Made by a program: the position numbers and the translations under genes. This document shows positions 16,678-24,890 of a stretch of 64,000 bases of DNA, piece after piece (the first letter of the stretch is position 1; the number at the start of each line of letters is the position of its first letter). The notes below the pieces were generated by a model. The model worked only from the letters and a program-made list of their open reading frames with translations. It was not told the DNA's origin and did no database searches. Source of the stretch: Halovenus amylolytica (GTDB lineage Archaea; Halobacteriota; Halobacteria; Halobacteriales; Haloarculaceae); NCBI GenBank assembly GCA_004015825.1, contig SAYS01000010.1, positions 62,001 through 126,000 of the forward strand, written 5' to 3'.

Positions 16678-16871
16678 CTGTCCCGCCTCGTCGGCACGGC
16701 CGATCCACGTACTATCAGTCCTGGCACAAAATGGCTGTACCGACAGCTCTGATTCGTAGTCATATACTAACCCATAGCTGAAACTGTATAATCTTGTGGG
16801 CCGACGGCAGACAGATTCCCAGCCGATGCGACGACGGTGCGGTCCCAACCTTTCTATCGTCAGCAGCCGAT

Positions 16872-17882
16872 ATGTCTGCTATGGACATCGCACTCGATAC
16901 CGTCTCGATGGGTCGGATGGGGCTCCAGGTCAGTGAGATCGCCTTCGGAACCTGGCGCTTCGGCCGCGAGACCGACGCCGGCAACCTCGAAATCGACCGC
17001 GAACGTGCCCACGAACTGCTCGATACCTACGACGCTGCTGGTGGACGCTTTATCGACACTGCCAACGTCTACGGTGACGGCAAAAGCGAGCGCTGGATCG
17101 GCGAGTGGCTGGCGGACCGCGACCGCGAGGACTTTGTCATCGCTTCGAAGATCTACTTCCCGACTCGCGACGACGACCCGAACGGAAACGGCCTCAACCG
17201 AAAACACCTCCGCCGCCAGATCGAGGGGATGCTTGATCGGCTGGACACCGAGTATATCGACATCCTCTACACCCACCGCTGGGACGACGCGACGCCGGCC
17301 CGCGAGTTCATGCGCACGCTCGATGGGTTCGTTCAGGATGGTCGCGTCAACTATCTCGGCGCGTCGACGCTGCGACCGAACGCCTGGAAACTCGTGAAGG
17401 CGAACGAACTCGCCCGACGGTACGGCTGGGAACCGTTTACTGTCACACAGCCGCGCTACAACCTCGTCGACCGGGAGATCGAAGGCGAGTACGTGGAGAT
17501 GTGCCGCGAGGAAGAGTTAGGGATCGTCCCCTGGAGTCCGCTCGCGCAGGGCTTTCTGACCGGGAAGTACGAACGCGACGCCGACTTGCCCGAGGACTCG
17601 ACTGCCTCCGACTCGGAGGGCTGGGAAGACCGGTATCTCACCGAAGCAAACTTCCAGACGCTCGACGTCGTCAGGGAGGTTGCCGCGGAGGTTGGAGCCT
17701 CGGAAGCACAGGTCGCCATCGCCTTCCAGCGCCACCATCCCCAGATAACCGCGCCGATCGTCGGCGCGCGGACCACCGACCAGCTCGAAGAAAATCTCCG
17801 GGCGGCGACTGTCGACCTCTCGACCGAACAGTTCGAGCGCCTCGACGACGCCGGCGCGGGTCCGTTCGATTCGCTGCTATGA
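16872..17882 (+). CDS. Aldo/keto reductase
   Basis: A 336-residue NADPH-dependent AKR (TIM barrel). The catalytic tetrad is visible: Asp and Tyr in FIDTANVYGDGKSE, Lys in DFVIASKIYFPT, His in IDILYTHRWDD. The cofactor region at the C-terminus is IVGARTTDQLEENL. The start at 16872 (MSAMDIALDT) is preferred over 16794. The stop overlaps the start of the dipeptide epimerase (ATGA), so the two are almost certainly one operon and translationally coupled. The substrate is unknown. Confidence 0.9.
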   Translation: MSAMDIALDTVSMGRMGLQVSEIAFGTWRFGRETDAGNLEIDRERAHELLDTYDAAGGRFIDTANVYGDGKSERWIGEWLADRDREDFVIASKIYFPTRDDDPNGNGLNRKHLRRQIEGMLDRLDTEYIDILYTHRWDDATPAREFMRTLDGFVQDGRVNYLGASTLRPNAWKLVKANELARRYGWEPFTVTQPRYNLVDREIEGEYVEMCREEELGIVPWSPLAQGFLTGKYERDADLPEDSTASDSEGWEDRYLTEANFQTLDVVREVAAEVGASEAQVAIAFQRHHPQITAPIVGARTTDQLEENLRAATVDLSTEQFERLDDAGAGPFDSLL

Positions 17883-18934
17883 CGCCACCAGCCGTCGCCG
17901 GGACGACCTTCGAGCGCCTCGAACTCTCGCTGAAATCGGCGTTTACGATCTCACGGGGAACCACCGAAGCTGTCGAGACTGTCGTGGTTCGGATCGAAGA
18001 CGACAGCGAGACAGTCGGCATCGGTGGCGCAGCCCCCTCGGCGTACTACGGCGAATCGGCCGATAGCGTCGAATCGGTCGTGCCCGATCTCCTCGATACA
18101 ATCGAGGGGGAAAATCCGACGAGGCTGCAGACCCACGAACAGCGACTTCGAGAGTGTGCGCCCGACGACGCCGCGGCCCGTACAGCCGTCTCGATCGCGC
18201 TCCACGATCTGGTCGCGAAGGCGTCCGAGGAGCCACTGTACCAGCGGCTCGGACTCGCTCCGGAGCGTGCGCCGGCGACGTCCTACACCGTCGCGATCGA
18301 TTCACCGGCCGGGATGGCGAGTCGGGCCCAGCAGATTCGCCAGTCGGGCTACCCGATCCTGAAGGTCAAACTCGGGAGCGACGACGACAGAGCCCGGATC
18401 GACGCGATTCGGACGGTGGCTCCCCGGGCACGAATCCGGGTCGATGCCAACGGCGACTGGACAGTCGAAGAAGCGATCGAGAAGGTCGGCTGGTTGGCCA
18501 ACGCGGGCGTCGAGTTCGTCGAGCAGCCCGTACCGGGTGACGATATCGCCGGACTCCAAGAGGTGTCCGAGGAAACTGTCCTCCCCATTGCAGCCGACGA
18601 ATCCTGTGTCACAGCCGCGGACGTGCCAACAGTCGCAGATGCGGCTGATATCGTCGTCGTGAAGCTGATGAAATGCGGCGGGATCCGGCCGGCAATCAGC
18701 CAGATCGAGACCGCGAGGGCACACGGGCTAGAGGTAATGGTCGGCTGTATGGTCGAGAGCAACGCCTCGATCGCTGCCGCCTGTCACATCGCACCGCTCG
18801 TCGAGTACGCGGATCTCGACGGCTCGCTCCTCTGCTCGGACGATCCGTACACCGGCGTCCCGATGCCCGAGGGGCAGATCGATCTTTCTGCTGTCGGCCG
18901 TGGCACTGGTGTCGAACGGGCTGTAGATAGCTAG
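17879..18934 (+). CDS. Dipeptide epimerase (enolase superfamily)
   Basis: A 351-residue enolase-superfamily enzyme of the muconate lactonizing/L-Ala-D/L-Glu epimerase subgroup. Catalytic landmarks: KVKLG (KxK motif, about residue 161), metal ligands in VDANGDW, EQPV and ADESC, the second general base in VVVKLMKCGG, and the substrate loop GCMVESNASIAA. The KxK-D-E-D-K arrangement is complete, so it should be active. Epimerases of this group act on dipeptides, often from peptide or murein turnover; archaea lack murein, so the substrate is open. o-Succinylbenzoate synthase (MenC) is a weaker alternative. It is coupled to the upstream AKR by a 4 bp overlap. Confidence 0.85.
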   Translation: MTPPAVAGTTFERLELSLKSAFTISRGTTEAVETVVVRIEDDSETVGIGGAAPSAYYGESADSVESVVPDLLDTIEGENPTRLQTHEQRLRECAPDDAAARTAVSIALHDLVAKASEEPLYQRLGLAPERAPATSYTVAIDSPAGMASRAQQIRQSGYPILKVKLGSDDDRARIDAIRTVAPRARIRVDANGDWTVEEAIEKVGWLANAGVEFVEQPVPGDDIAGLQEVSEETVLPIAADESCVTAADVPTVADAADIVVVKLMKCGGIRPAISQIETARAHGLEVMVGCMVESNASIAAACHIAPLVEYADLDGSLLCSDDPYTGVPMPEGQIDLSAVGRGTGVERAVDS

Positions 18935-18954
18935 TTTCAGTACAGCTGTTCCGC

Positions 18955-19665
18955 TCACTTTGGCACGTAGACGAGCGGTTCGTGTCGATGCGCAGGGTAC
19001 GGATCGACGCTGTCAGCGACGGAAAACAGGCTCTGTGGCCAGCTCCCGAGTACCTCGTGGATGCGCTCGTACGACAGCAGACTCTGGCCCTCGATCACCA
19101 GTTCGAACCGGTCGGTGAACGTCTCGGGGTTCCAGACCGAGTCCTCGTCGAGGTACTCGTGGGGTGACTGTGCGATAGTACTGAAATGGGACTGTGCGAG
19201 CTGGTTGTGGTAGTGGACGACGAGGTAGCCGCCGGGTTCGACCGCGTCGTAGAGTGTCTCCAGTGCAGACTCGATATCCGCAATGTAACAGAGGGTGAAC
19301 AGACAGGAGACGACGTCGAACTTGCGGCCGGGGTCGAACTCCGGGAGCAGGGCCTGCTCGAAGCTGCAGTCCATGTTCTGCTCGTGGGCGCGCTCGCGAT
19401 TCTCTGTGAGGACTGCCGTCGCAGAATCGTAGCCGACTGCGGTCGCGTCGGGGTACTGGCTGGCAACCTCGAACACGAGGTCACCGGGGCCGCAGCCGAC
19501 GTCGGCATACGAGTCCGGCCCGTCGGGAAACTGCGCCCCGAGGAATTCGAGAAACGGCGCTTGCACGAGATTCGCACTCGGACTCGTGTCTGCACGCACC
19601 GCTTCGTCGGCTTCGTCCCAGTACTCGTCCCAATCGATGGTGTTTCTATATATTTCTTCTGACAT
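18955..19665 (-). CDS. Class I SAM-dependent methyltransferase
   Basis: A 236-residue methyltransferase. Motif I is YADVGCGPGDLVFEVA (about residue 55), motif II is near ATAVGYDSATA, and motif IV is FDVVSCLFTLCYI. A C-terminal Tyr/Pro-rich segment ends YPAHRHEPLVYVPK. It resembles generic Methyltransf_11/25 proteins; the substrate cannot be inferred. It is convergent with the epimerase and separated by 260 bp of AT-rich DNA (19666-19925) from the TrmB-family gene; I see no further gene in that gap. Confidence 0.85.
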   Translation of the reverse strand: MSEEIYRNTIDWDEYWDEADEAVRADTSPSANLVQAPFLEFLGAQFPDGPDSYADVGCGPGDLVFEVASQYPDATAVGYDSATAVLTENRERAHEQNMDCSFEQALLPEFDPGRKFDVVSCLFTLCYIADIESALETLYDAVEPGGYLVVHYHNQLAQSHFSTIAQSPHEYLDEDSVWNPETFTDRFELVIEGQSLLSYERIHEVLGSWPQSLFSVADSVDPYPAHRHEPLVYVPK

Positions 19666-19925
19666 TTTGTGGCTGTAGCTCGTCTGAGTGTCGCTGCGAG
19701 TCGAACGAACTGGTGGTCGAGGGCCTCTCGTAGTAGTTAGAGTAGCTGGCCGCTATCGGAAAACTTTTATCATATTAGTTTAAGTTACTATTCACTTACT
19801 ATTTCGAACCGAGGGTATTTAGATTTTGGGGTCACCGTGGACGGAGAGTTACCAGGCGCTCCTGCGTCGTGTGGTGGGACTGCAGATAGCGATCACTGAC
19901 GGGAAGCGCGATCAGAACCGACAGT

Positions 19926-20981
19926 TCACAGCTCCGGTGGTTCGTCGCGGCCGACTGCGAGTTCGTAGGCCTCGACGTCTTCCAGTGCAGCGAGCTGGCC
20001 GCCGATATCGAGCAGTTCGTCGCCCGTGTCGACAGTGAGCGCGGCGGTTTCGCGGTTACGTCCGACCGCGATTTCGACGATTTCGCCGCTGATCGTGCAC
20101 CGTTCGCCGGTTTCGACCCGACGTCCCCTGACCGAGACGTAGAACTCACCGGGTAGACTGGACAGGTCGTCGATACAGCGCCGCATCGTCGCGTACCGGC
20201 GGGGGAACGGTCGGTCGTCAGACCGTTCGAGCACCGTCTTCGCGGAGGTCCAGACGACCGTGTTCAGGAACCCGGAGACGAGGAAGCCGAGTTCGGAGCG
20301 GTTGAAGATCACGCCGTAGCGGTCGTCGTCGCTGTCACTGGCTGCTTCCTGTGGTTTGTACACCGAGTACTGGCCGTCAGCGACGGCGACGACCGGTGTC
20401 GTGATACCGCGGCGAGCGCGGGCCGTCGTCGCGACCCGTCCGTAGTCGTAGGTTTCGGGGTCGGGAATGTCAGCCGCTGGCGCGACGAGCAACTCGATTA
20501 CGACACCCGCGTCACGCCGATCCGCGAGCAGGTTCTCGTATCTGGCGAGCAGATCCGGCGTCAGCGCCAGCACGAGTTCGTACTCCGCCGAGGAGATCAC
20601 CTCCTCGATGTATCGAAGGATCGTCTGGCGCGATTTCACGAGCGAGACGACCTCGTCGTCGCGTGCCGGGGCGACGTACCGTTCGGAGAGCCCGGTCACG
20701 AGGTCGTCGAGCGTCGACCGGACCGAGGTAAAAGCCTCCTCGGGGTCGATTGCGACCACGCGCATCGGCCGTGATTCGTGGAGTTCGACCAGTCCGCTGT
20801 CGGACAGACTCCGGACTGTATCGTACACCCGTGGCTGTGGAATATCCGTCTTTTCGGCGATCTCCGAGGCAGTGAGACTCCCGTGTTCGAGGATGGTGAT
20901 GTAGGCTTCAGTTTCGTACTCCCCGAAGTCGAATCGGTCGCCGACGGCAGCCAGTTCCCGCTCGAGATCGGTGCTGCTCAT
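19926..20981 (-). CDS. TrmB-family transcriptional regulator
   Basis: A 351-residue regulator. N-terminal winged helix: FGEYETEAYITILEHGSLTA, then SEIAEKTDIPQPRVYDTVRS, the classic TrmB domain. The middle (about 110-230) matches the regulator TrmB sugar-binding/PLD-like region, and the C-terminal roughly 100 residues are a beta-rich domain that in related proteins binds maltose-like or other ligands. Start 20981 (MSSTDLEREL) is chosen; the frame to 21101 is longer but lacks a plausible leader. It is divergent from a PAS kinase 130 bp away. TrmB proteins control sugar and central metabolism genes in haloarchaea; the targets are unknown. Confidence 0.9.
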   Translation of the reverse strand: MSSTDLERELAAVGDRFDFGEYETEAYITILEHGSLTASEIAEKTDIPQPRVYDTVRSLSDSGLVELHESRPMRVVAIDPEEAFTSVRSTLDDLVTGLSERYVAPARDDEVVSLVKSRQTILRYIEEVISSAEYELVLALTPDLLARYENLLADRRDAGVVIELLVAPAADIPDPETYDYGRVATTARARRGITTPVVAVADGQYSVYKPQEAASDSDDDRYGVIFNRSELGFLVSGFLNTVVWTSAKTVLERSDDRPFPRRYATMRRCIDDLSSLPGEFYVSVRGRRVETGERCTISGEIVEIAVGRNRETAALTVDTGDELLDIGGQLAALEDVEAYELAVGRDEPPEL

Positions 20982-21110
20982 ACCAGATGTTGTGCGGATA
21001 CTGCTATTAGTTTGTTCATGCTGATTCTCACTCGATGCGAACGGTCCCGGAGCGAGTTCGACCCCCAACACCCAAACCAGCCACCGACGTAGGTAGTCCA
21101 ACGACTCTCC

Positions 21111-22223
21111 ATGTCGAAATCCGACGAGAACCTGCTAGATGTTATCGCGGTTGCCGAGAATCTCCAGCTCAAAACCAGGGCGATCGAGGAAACACCGTTC
21201 GGGATCACGATCGCTGATATGCGGCTGGACGACGCACCGATCATCTACGCGAACGAGGGATTCACACGGGTTACCGGCTACCCCGAAGACGAGGTACTCG
21301 ACCGGAACTGTCGGTTTCTCCAGGGGGAGGGGACGAGCGACGAGTCTGTCGAGCGGATGCGCGAGGCGATCGAGGGCGGCGACTCCGTCCAGGTCGCCCT
21401 TCAGAACTACCGGAAAGACGGGAGCATGTTCTGGAACGAGGTGACACTCTCGCCGCTGGAAAACGAACACGGGGAGACAACGCACTATCTCGGTTTCCAG
21501 CAGGATGTGAGTCAGCGCAAGGAGTACGAACAGCAACTGGAACAGCAACGCGACAATCTGGCCGTCCTCAACGAGATGGTCCGCCACGATATCCGCAACG
21601 AACTGCAGGTCGCGCTGGCGTCGATGGAAGTGATCAAAGCCCGTGGAAGTATCGGCTGCACCGAACAGGTCGAGACCGCCCTGGGGAGCATCCATCAGGC
21701 GATCGATCTCACGAATACGGCCCGGGAGGTCGCGGACGTGATGCTCGATACCGGGGTCGACTACGCGCCCGTCGAGGTCGCGTTCGTGATCGAGCGGGAA
21801 CTCGGCGACTGCCGATCCTCGTACCCGGACGCCGATCTCTCCATCCTGGGGGTACTGCCCAAGGTCCGGGTACGGGCCAACGAACTGCTCGCATCGGTAT
21901 TCCGGAACCTGCTGACCAACGCCATCCAGCACAACGACGCCGAGACGCCACGGGTCGTCGTGGCCGGCAGACTCGACGACGGCGACGTGGTGATCACTGT
22001 CACAGACAACGGCTCCGGGCTCTCGGACAGCCAACGAAACCGACTCTTCGAGAGAGGATGGAGCGGCGACGCGTCAGGTGGGACGGGGATCGGACTCTAC
22101 ATCGCTGATCAAATCGTCGAGAACTACGGTGGGACGCTCTCGCTTGCCGACGAATCGACACCGATACCCGAGATTGATCTCGGTGGGGCGACCTTCGTCG
22201 TTCGACTTCCGGCCGTCGAGTAA
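21111..22223 (+). CDS. PAS-domain sensor histidine kinase
   Basis: A 370-residue soluble kinase. A PAS/LOV-like domain (about 20-130) contains NEGFTRVTGYPEDEVLDRNC followed by RFLQGEGTSDESVERM. The stretch NCRFLQG is the core of the LOV photoreceptor motif, with the Cys in the position that forms the flavin adduct, so light sensing is possible. A short coiled coil is followed by the HisKA-like DHp region with EMVRHDIRNELQVAL (phospho-acceptor His) and an HATPase domain (NLLTNAIQHND, DNGSGLS, GGTGIGLYIADQIV). No cognate response regulator is adjacent, as is common in haloarchaea. Confidence 0.9.
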   Translation: MSKSDENLLDVIAVAENLQLKTRAIEETPFGITIADMRLDDAPIIYANEGFTRVTGYPEDEVLDRNCRFLQGEGTSDESVERMREAIEGGDSVQVALQNYRKDGSMFWNEVTLSPLENEHGETTHYLGFQQDVSQRKEYEQQLEQQRDNLAVLNEMVRHDIRNELQVALASMEVIKARGSIGCTEQVETALGSIHQAIDLTNTAREVADVMLDTGVDYAPVEVAFVIERELGDCRSSYPDADLSILGVLPKVRVRANELLASVFRNLLTNAIQHNDAETPRVVVAGRLDDGDVVITVTDNGSGLSDSQRNRLFERGWSGDASGGTGIGLYIADQIVENYGGTLSLADESTPIPEIDLGGATFVVRLPAVE

Positions 22224-22271
22224 TCGGGAGAACAACAGTATTTAATCCGCTCGATACCATTCTGCCACGTA

Positions 22272-22595
22272 ATGGGAGTTCGGCCTCCATCGAACGGGAC
22301 TGGTACCGAACCGGATGCCATCGAGTTCGGGATCGCAGCGCTCGATGCACGACTAGACGAGCGAAACGTCTCGTTTCCCGTTTCTGCGGCGGATCTCGAC
22401 GCTGCACACGGTGATCTCAGCGTCGCTGTCGATGCGTCGGGGACCGAGATCACGCTCTCCGACGCGCTGGCTGCCTGCGATCAGCACTCTTTCGATTCCC
22501 AGCAGGACCTGCTCAACGCCTTGCATCCAGTCTTCGAGGCAAAACGAGAGTCGAGCGGTATTCTGGATCGACTTCGCTCGCTGGTTCCCTTCTAG
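22272..22595 (+). CDS. Hypothetical protein (DUF5789-like)
   Basis: A 107-residue soluble protein. It starts with a Pro/Gly/Thr-rich tail, then IEFGIAALDARLDERNVSFP, VTSADL-like strands and a C-terminal helix. The pattern of a short N-terminal helix followed by FPVSAADLDAAHGD resembles the haloarchaeal DUF5789 family, but only loosely. It overlaps the convergent glycosyltransferase gene by 4 bp. No function is known. Confidence 0.6.
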   Translation: MGVRPPSNGTGTEPDAIEFGIAALDARLDERNVSFPVSAADLDAAHGDLSVAVDASGTEITLSDALAACDQHSFDSQQDLLNALHPVFEAKRESSGILDRLRSLVPF

Positions 22596-23629
22596 TGGTT
22601 CCGGCTCTGTACGTTCGGCTCCTCTGTCCTGGTGTCGGGACCCTCGCCTGCGACCGTCTCTGCTGGCGGAGATGACCCTTCTTCGGCCGCGGTAGTGGTT
22701 TCGAGTTCGTCGAGTTTCTGCTCGATCCGTTCGATCTGCTGGCGTTGCTGGCGGTTCGTCGTCACGATCAGATCAGAGAGCACGCCGAACATGATCAACT
22801 GCAGGCCGAAAAGCAGCGTCACACCCGAACCGAGCGCGATTATCTCGTGGGGAACGCCGGCGACGAAGTACCTGAACAGGACGAACGTGCCGAGGAAGAG
22901 CCCGACCAGGATACTGAGGACCCCAAAACTACCGAAGTAGAAGATCGGGTTGTTCATCTTCGCCATCTGGTACAGCGTCACCAGGATGTGGCCACCGTCG
23001 CGGACCGGACGGAGATTCGTCTCGGAGCCCTCGGGCCGTGGTTCGTACGTTATCGGGACCACAGTCGTCTGGACGTTGTGCCGGACACACTCGACGGCGA
23101 GTTCGGTCTCGATCCCGAACCCGTCGGCGGACAGCGAGAGCCGTTCGAACGACTCGCGAGTGAACGCCCGGTAGCCGCTCAGAATATCTTTCAGGTTCCG
23201 GCCGTGGATATAACGAAAGGCACTGTTTATGATCCCGTTTCCGATCCTGTTGAGCCGCGTCATCGCGCCGGGTTGCATGTCGGCGAATCGGTTGCCGACG
23301 ACGTGTTCGGCCTCCCCGGCGAACAGCGGTTCGACCATTCGATCCGCCTGCTCGGGGTGGTAGGTCGCGTCGCCGTCGATCATCAACACGTAGGGCTGTT
23401 CGATCAGCCCGACTGCCTCCCGCACTGCCTGCCCTTTGCCGCTCCCACTCTGCTCGACGACGCGTGCGCCGGCATCGGCGGCGATCTCCTGGGTGCCGTC
23501 GCCGGAGCCCCCGTCGATGACCAGAATCTGCTCGTATCCAACGTCGCGAAACCCTTCGATAACTCCGCCGACAGCTGCAGCCTCGTTGTAGGTGGGAATG
23601 AGGATGCACACGTCGTCACGCTGGATCAT
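22592..23629 (-). CDS. aglJ: Polyisoprenyl-phosphate glycosyltransferase, family 2 (AglJ-like)
   Basis: A 345-residue GT-A glycosyltransferase of the dolichol-phosphate sugar synthase type. Catalytic motifs: CILIPTYNEAAAVGGVI, VIDGGSGDGTQEIA, and DGDATYHPEQADRM with the DxD-like DGD. Two C-terminal transmembrane helices (about 235-257 and 262-292) anchor it, followed by a charged coiled-coil tail. In Haloferax, AglJ transfers the first sugar to dolichol phosphate for S-layer N-glycosylation; resemblance is to this class, but no other agl gene is nearby, so the symbol is tentative. It stands between the DUF5789-like protein and a divergent aldo/keto reductase. Confidence 0.75.
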   Translation of the reverse strand: MIQRDDVCILIPTYNEAAAVGGVIEGFRDVGYEQILVIDGGSGDGTQEIAADAGARVVEQSGSGKGQAVREAVGLIEQPYVLMIDGDATYHPEQADRMVEPLFAGEAEHVVGNRFADMQPGAMTRLNRIGNGIINSAFRYIHGRNLKDILSGYRAFTRESFERLSLSADGFGIETELAVECVRHNVQTTVVPITYEPRPEGSETNLRPVRDGGHILVTLYQMAKMNNPIFYFGSFGVLSILVGLFLGTFVLFRYFVAGVPHEIIALGSGVTLLFGLQLIMFGVLSDLIVTTNRQQRQQIERIEQKLDELETTTAAEEGSSPPAETVAGEGPDTRTEEPNVQSRNH

Positions 23630-23751
23630 TGTCTCACCCTACGTCGCTTGCCTAAAAAACGTATGTGGTTGTCGACGCAGGTGAGACCGTGTTTGTTGGT
23701 CCAGCAGCTTCTCAAGACCTATCTGGGTCCGGACCGAACGACGAGTCAGTC

Positions 23752-24570
23752 ATGGAATACGTCACGCAAGCGGGCGCCGAGGTACCAGTGGTCGGACTCG
23801 GAACCTGGCAGATGGACCAGCAGGTGGCCTACGAGAGCGTTTCGACGGCTCTCGACCTGGGCTACCGTCACATCGATACGGCCCAGCTCTACGAAAACGA
23901 GGGGGGTGTCGGGAGTGCGATCGAGGACAATGACGTCGACCGCGAGGAGATTTTCCTGACGACGAAAGTCGACCCGACCCACAGATCGGTTACGGAGATC
24001 GTCGGCTCCGCCCGTGAGAGCTGTGACCGACTCGGTGTCGATCAGGTCGATCTCCTCCTGATCCACTGGCCACACCCGCTCGCAGATCTCGACGACGTGA
24101 TCGAAGGACTCAACGAAGCAGTAGATGCAAGGCTGACACGACACATCGGCGTGAGTAACTTCAGCGTGGACCGACTCGACCGTGCGCGCAGTCTCTCCGA
24201 GGCTCCGATTCTGACGAACCAGGTCCTCTTCCATCCCTGGTGGCCACAACGTGATCTTCTCCGGTACTGCCAGCGACACGACGTCGTCCTGACCGGCTAC
24301 AGCCCGCTGGCCAACGGCGGCGCAATCGACGACGAACGGCTCGCAGAGATCGGGAGACCGTACGGGAAATCCGGCCCGCAGACGGCGATTCGCTGGGCGA
24401 CACAACACGAGAACGTTATGACGATCCCGATGTCCACCTCCCGCGAGCATCTCGCCGACAACATCGACATCTTCGATTTCAAACTCACACGGGCCGAACA
24501 CGACCGGATCACTCGCCCCTCGTATCTCAAAACTGGGGTCGCGATGGTCCGCGGACAGCTGCACGAGTAG
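23752..24570 (+). CDS. Aldo/keto reductase (second)
   Basis: A 272-residue AKR of the 2,5-diketo-gluconate-reductase type. The tetrad is GYRHIDTAQLYENE (Asp, Tyr), FLTTKVDP (Lys) and LLLIHWPHP (His). The NADPH-binding end is TIPMSTSREHLADNIDIFDF. The start at 23752 (MEYVTQAGAEVPVVGLG) is the standard N-terminus; the longer frame from 23665 is not convincing. It differs clearly from the AKR at 16872-17882 (longer and more Gcy/YajO-like), so this is not a recent duplication. Confidence 0.9.
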   Translation: MEYVTQAGAEVPVVGLGTWQMDQQVAYESVSTALDLGYRHIDTAQLYENEGGVGSAIEDNDVDREEIFLTTKVDPTHRSVTEIVGSARESCDRLGVDQVDLLLIHWPHPLADLDDVIEGLNEAVDARLTRHIGVSNFSVDRLDRARSLSEAPILTNQVLFHPWWPQRDLLRYCQRHDVVLTGYSPLANGGAIDDERLAEIGRPYGKSGPQTAIRWATQHENVMTIPMSTSREHLADNIDIFDFKLTRAEHDRITRPSYLKTGVAMVRGQLHE

Positions 24571-24890
24571 GGCTGTCTCTGCGCTCGAAACGTCGAACGC
24601 CGATCCTTATATATCCTATATTATCTAATACTCTTCGAGATAGTTAGATATACGTTCAGGAAAACGCATAAATACTATCGGAACTTCGGAACAGATGCGG
24701 AAAACAAAACACGAAACGCGGACCACGATCGACGATTTCCAGATCGTCACTGTATCGTCAGCAAACCACCTGTCAACCAGAAATCCCCCCACCTGTTCTG
24801 GTGTGGCCAACGTACCACCTCTGCACTGGGGCACGGCTGGGCTCGCCAAGGGCCTACGTGCCCCGTTCTCCACTTTCCACGATCTTTCGA
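24571..24890. other. 320 bp intergenic region without a convincing gene
   Basis: This AT-rich gap has a TATA-like segment near 24660-24680 (GCATAAATACTATC). Two short ORFs (24695-24904 plus, 24625-24873 minus) cover it, but neither has haloarchaeal acidic composition or a recognisable domain. The hairpin at 24828-24864 is the only clear structure. Confidence 0.5.
24828..24864 (-). terminator. Hairpin downstream of the ABC-2 permease operon
   Basis: GGGGCACG (24828-24835) and CGTGCCCC (24857-24864) form an 8 bp inverted repeat 27 bp after the stop codon of the minus-strand ABC permease. Position suggests a transcript end or RNA stability structure; archaeal termination itself relies mainly on T-runs, and none is striking here. 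Confidence 0.4.
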
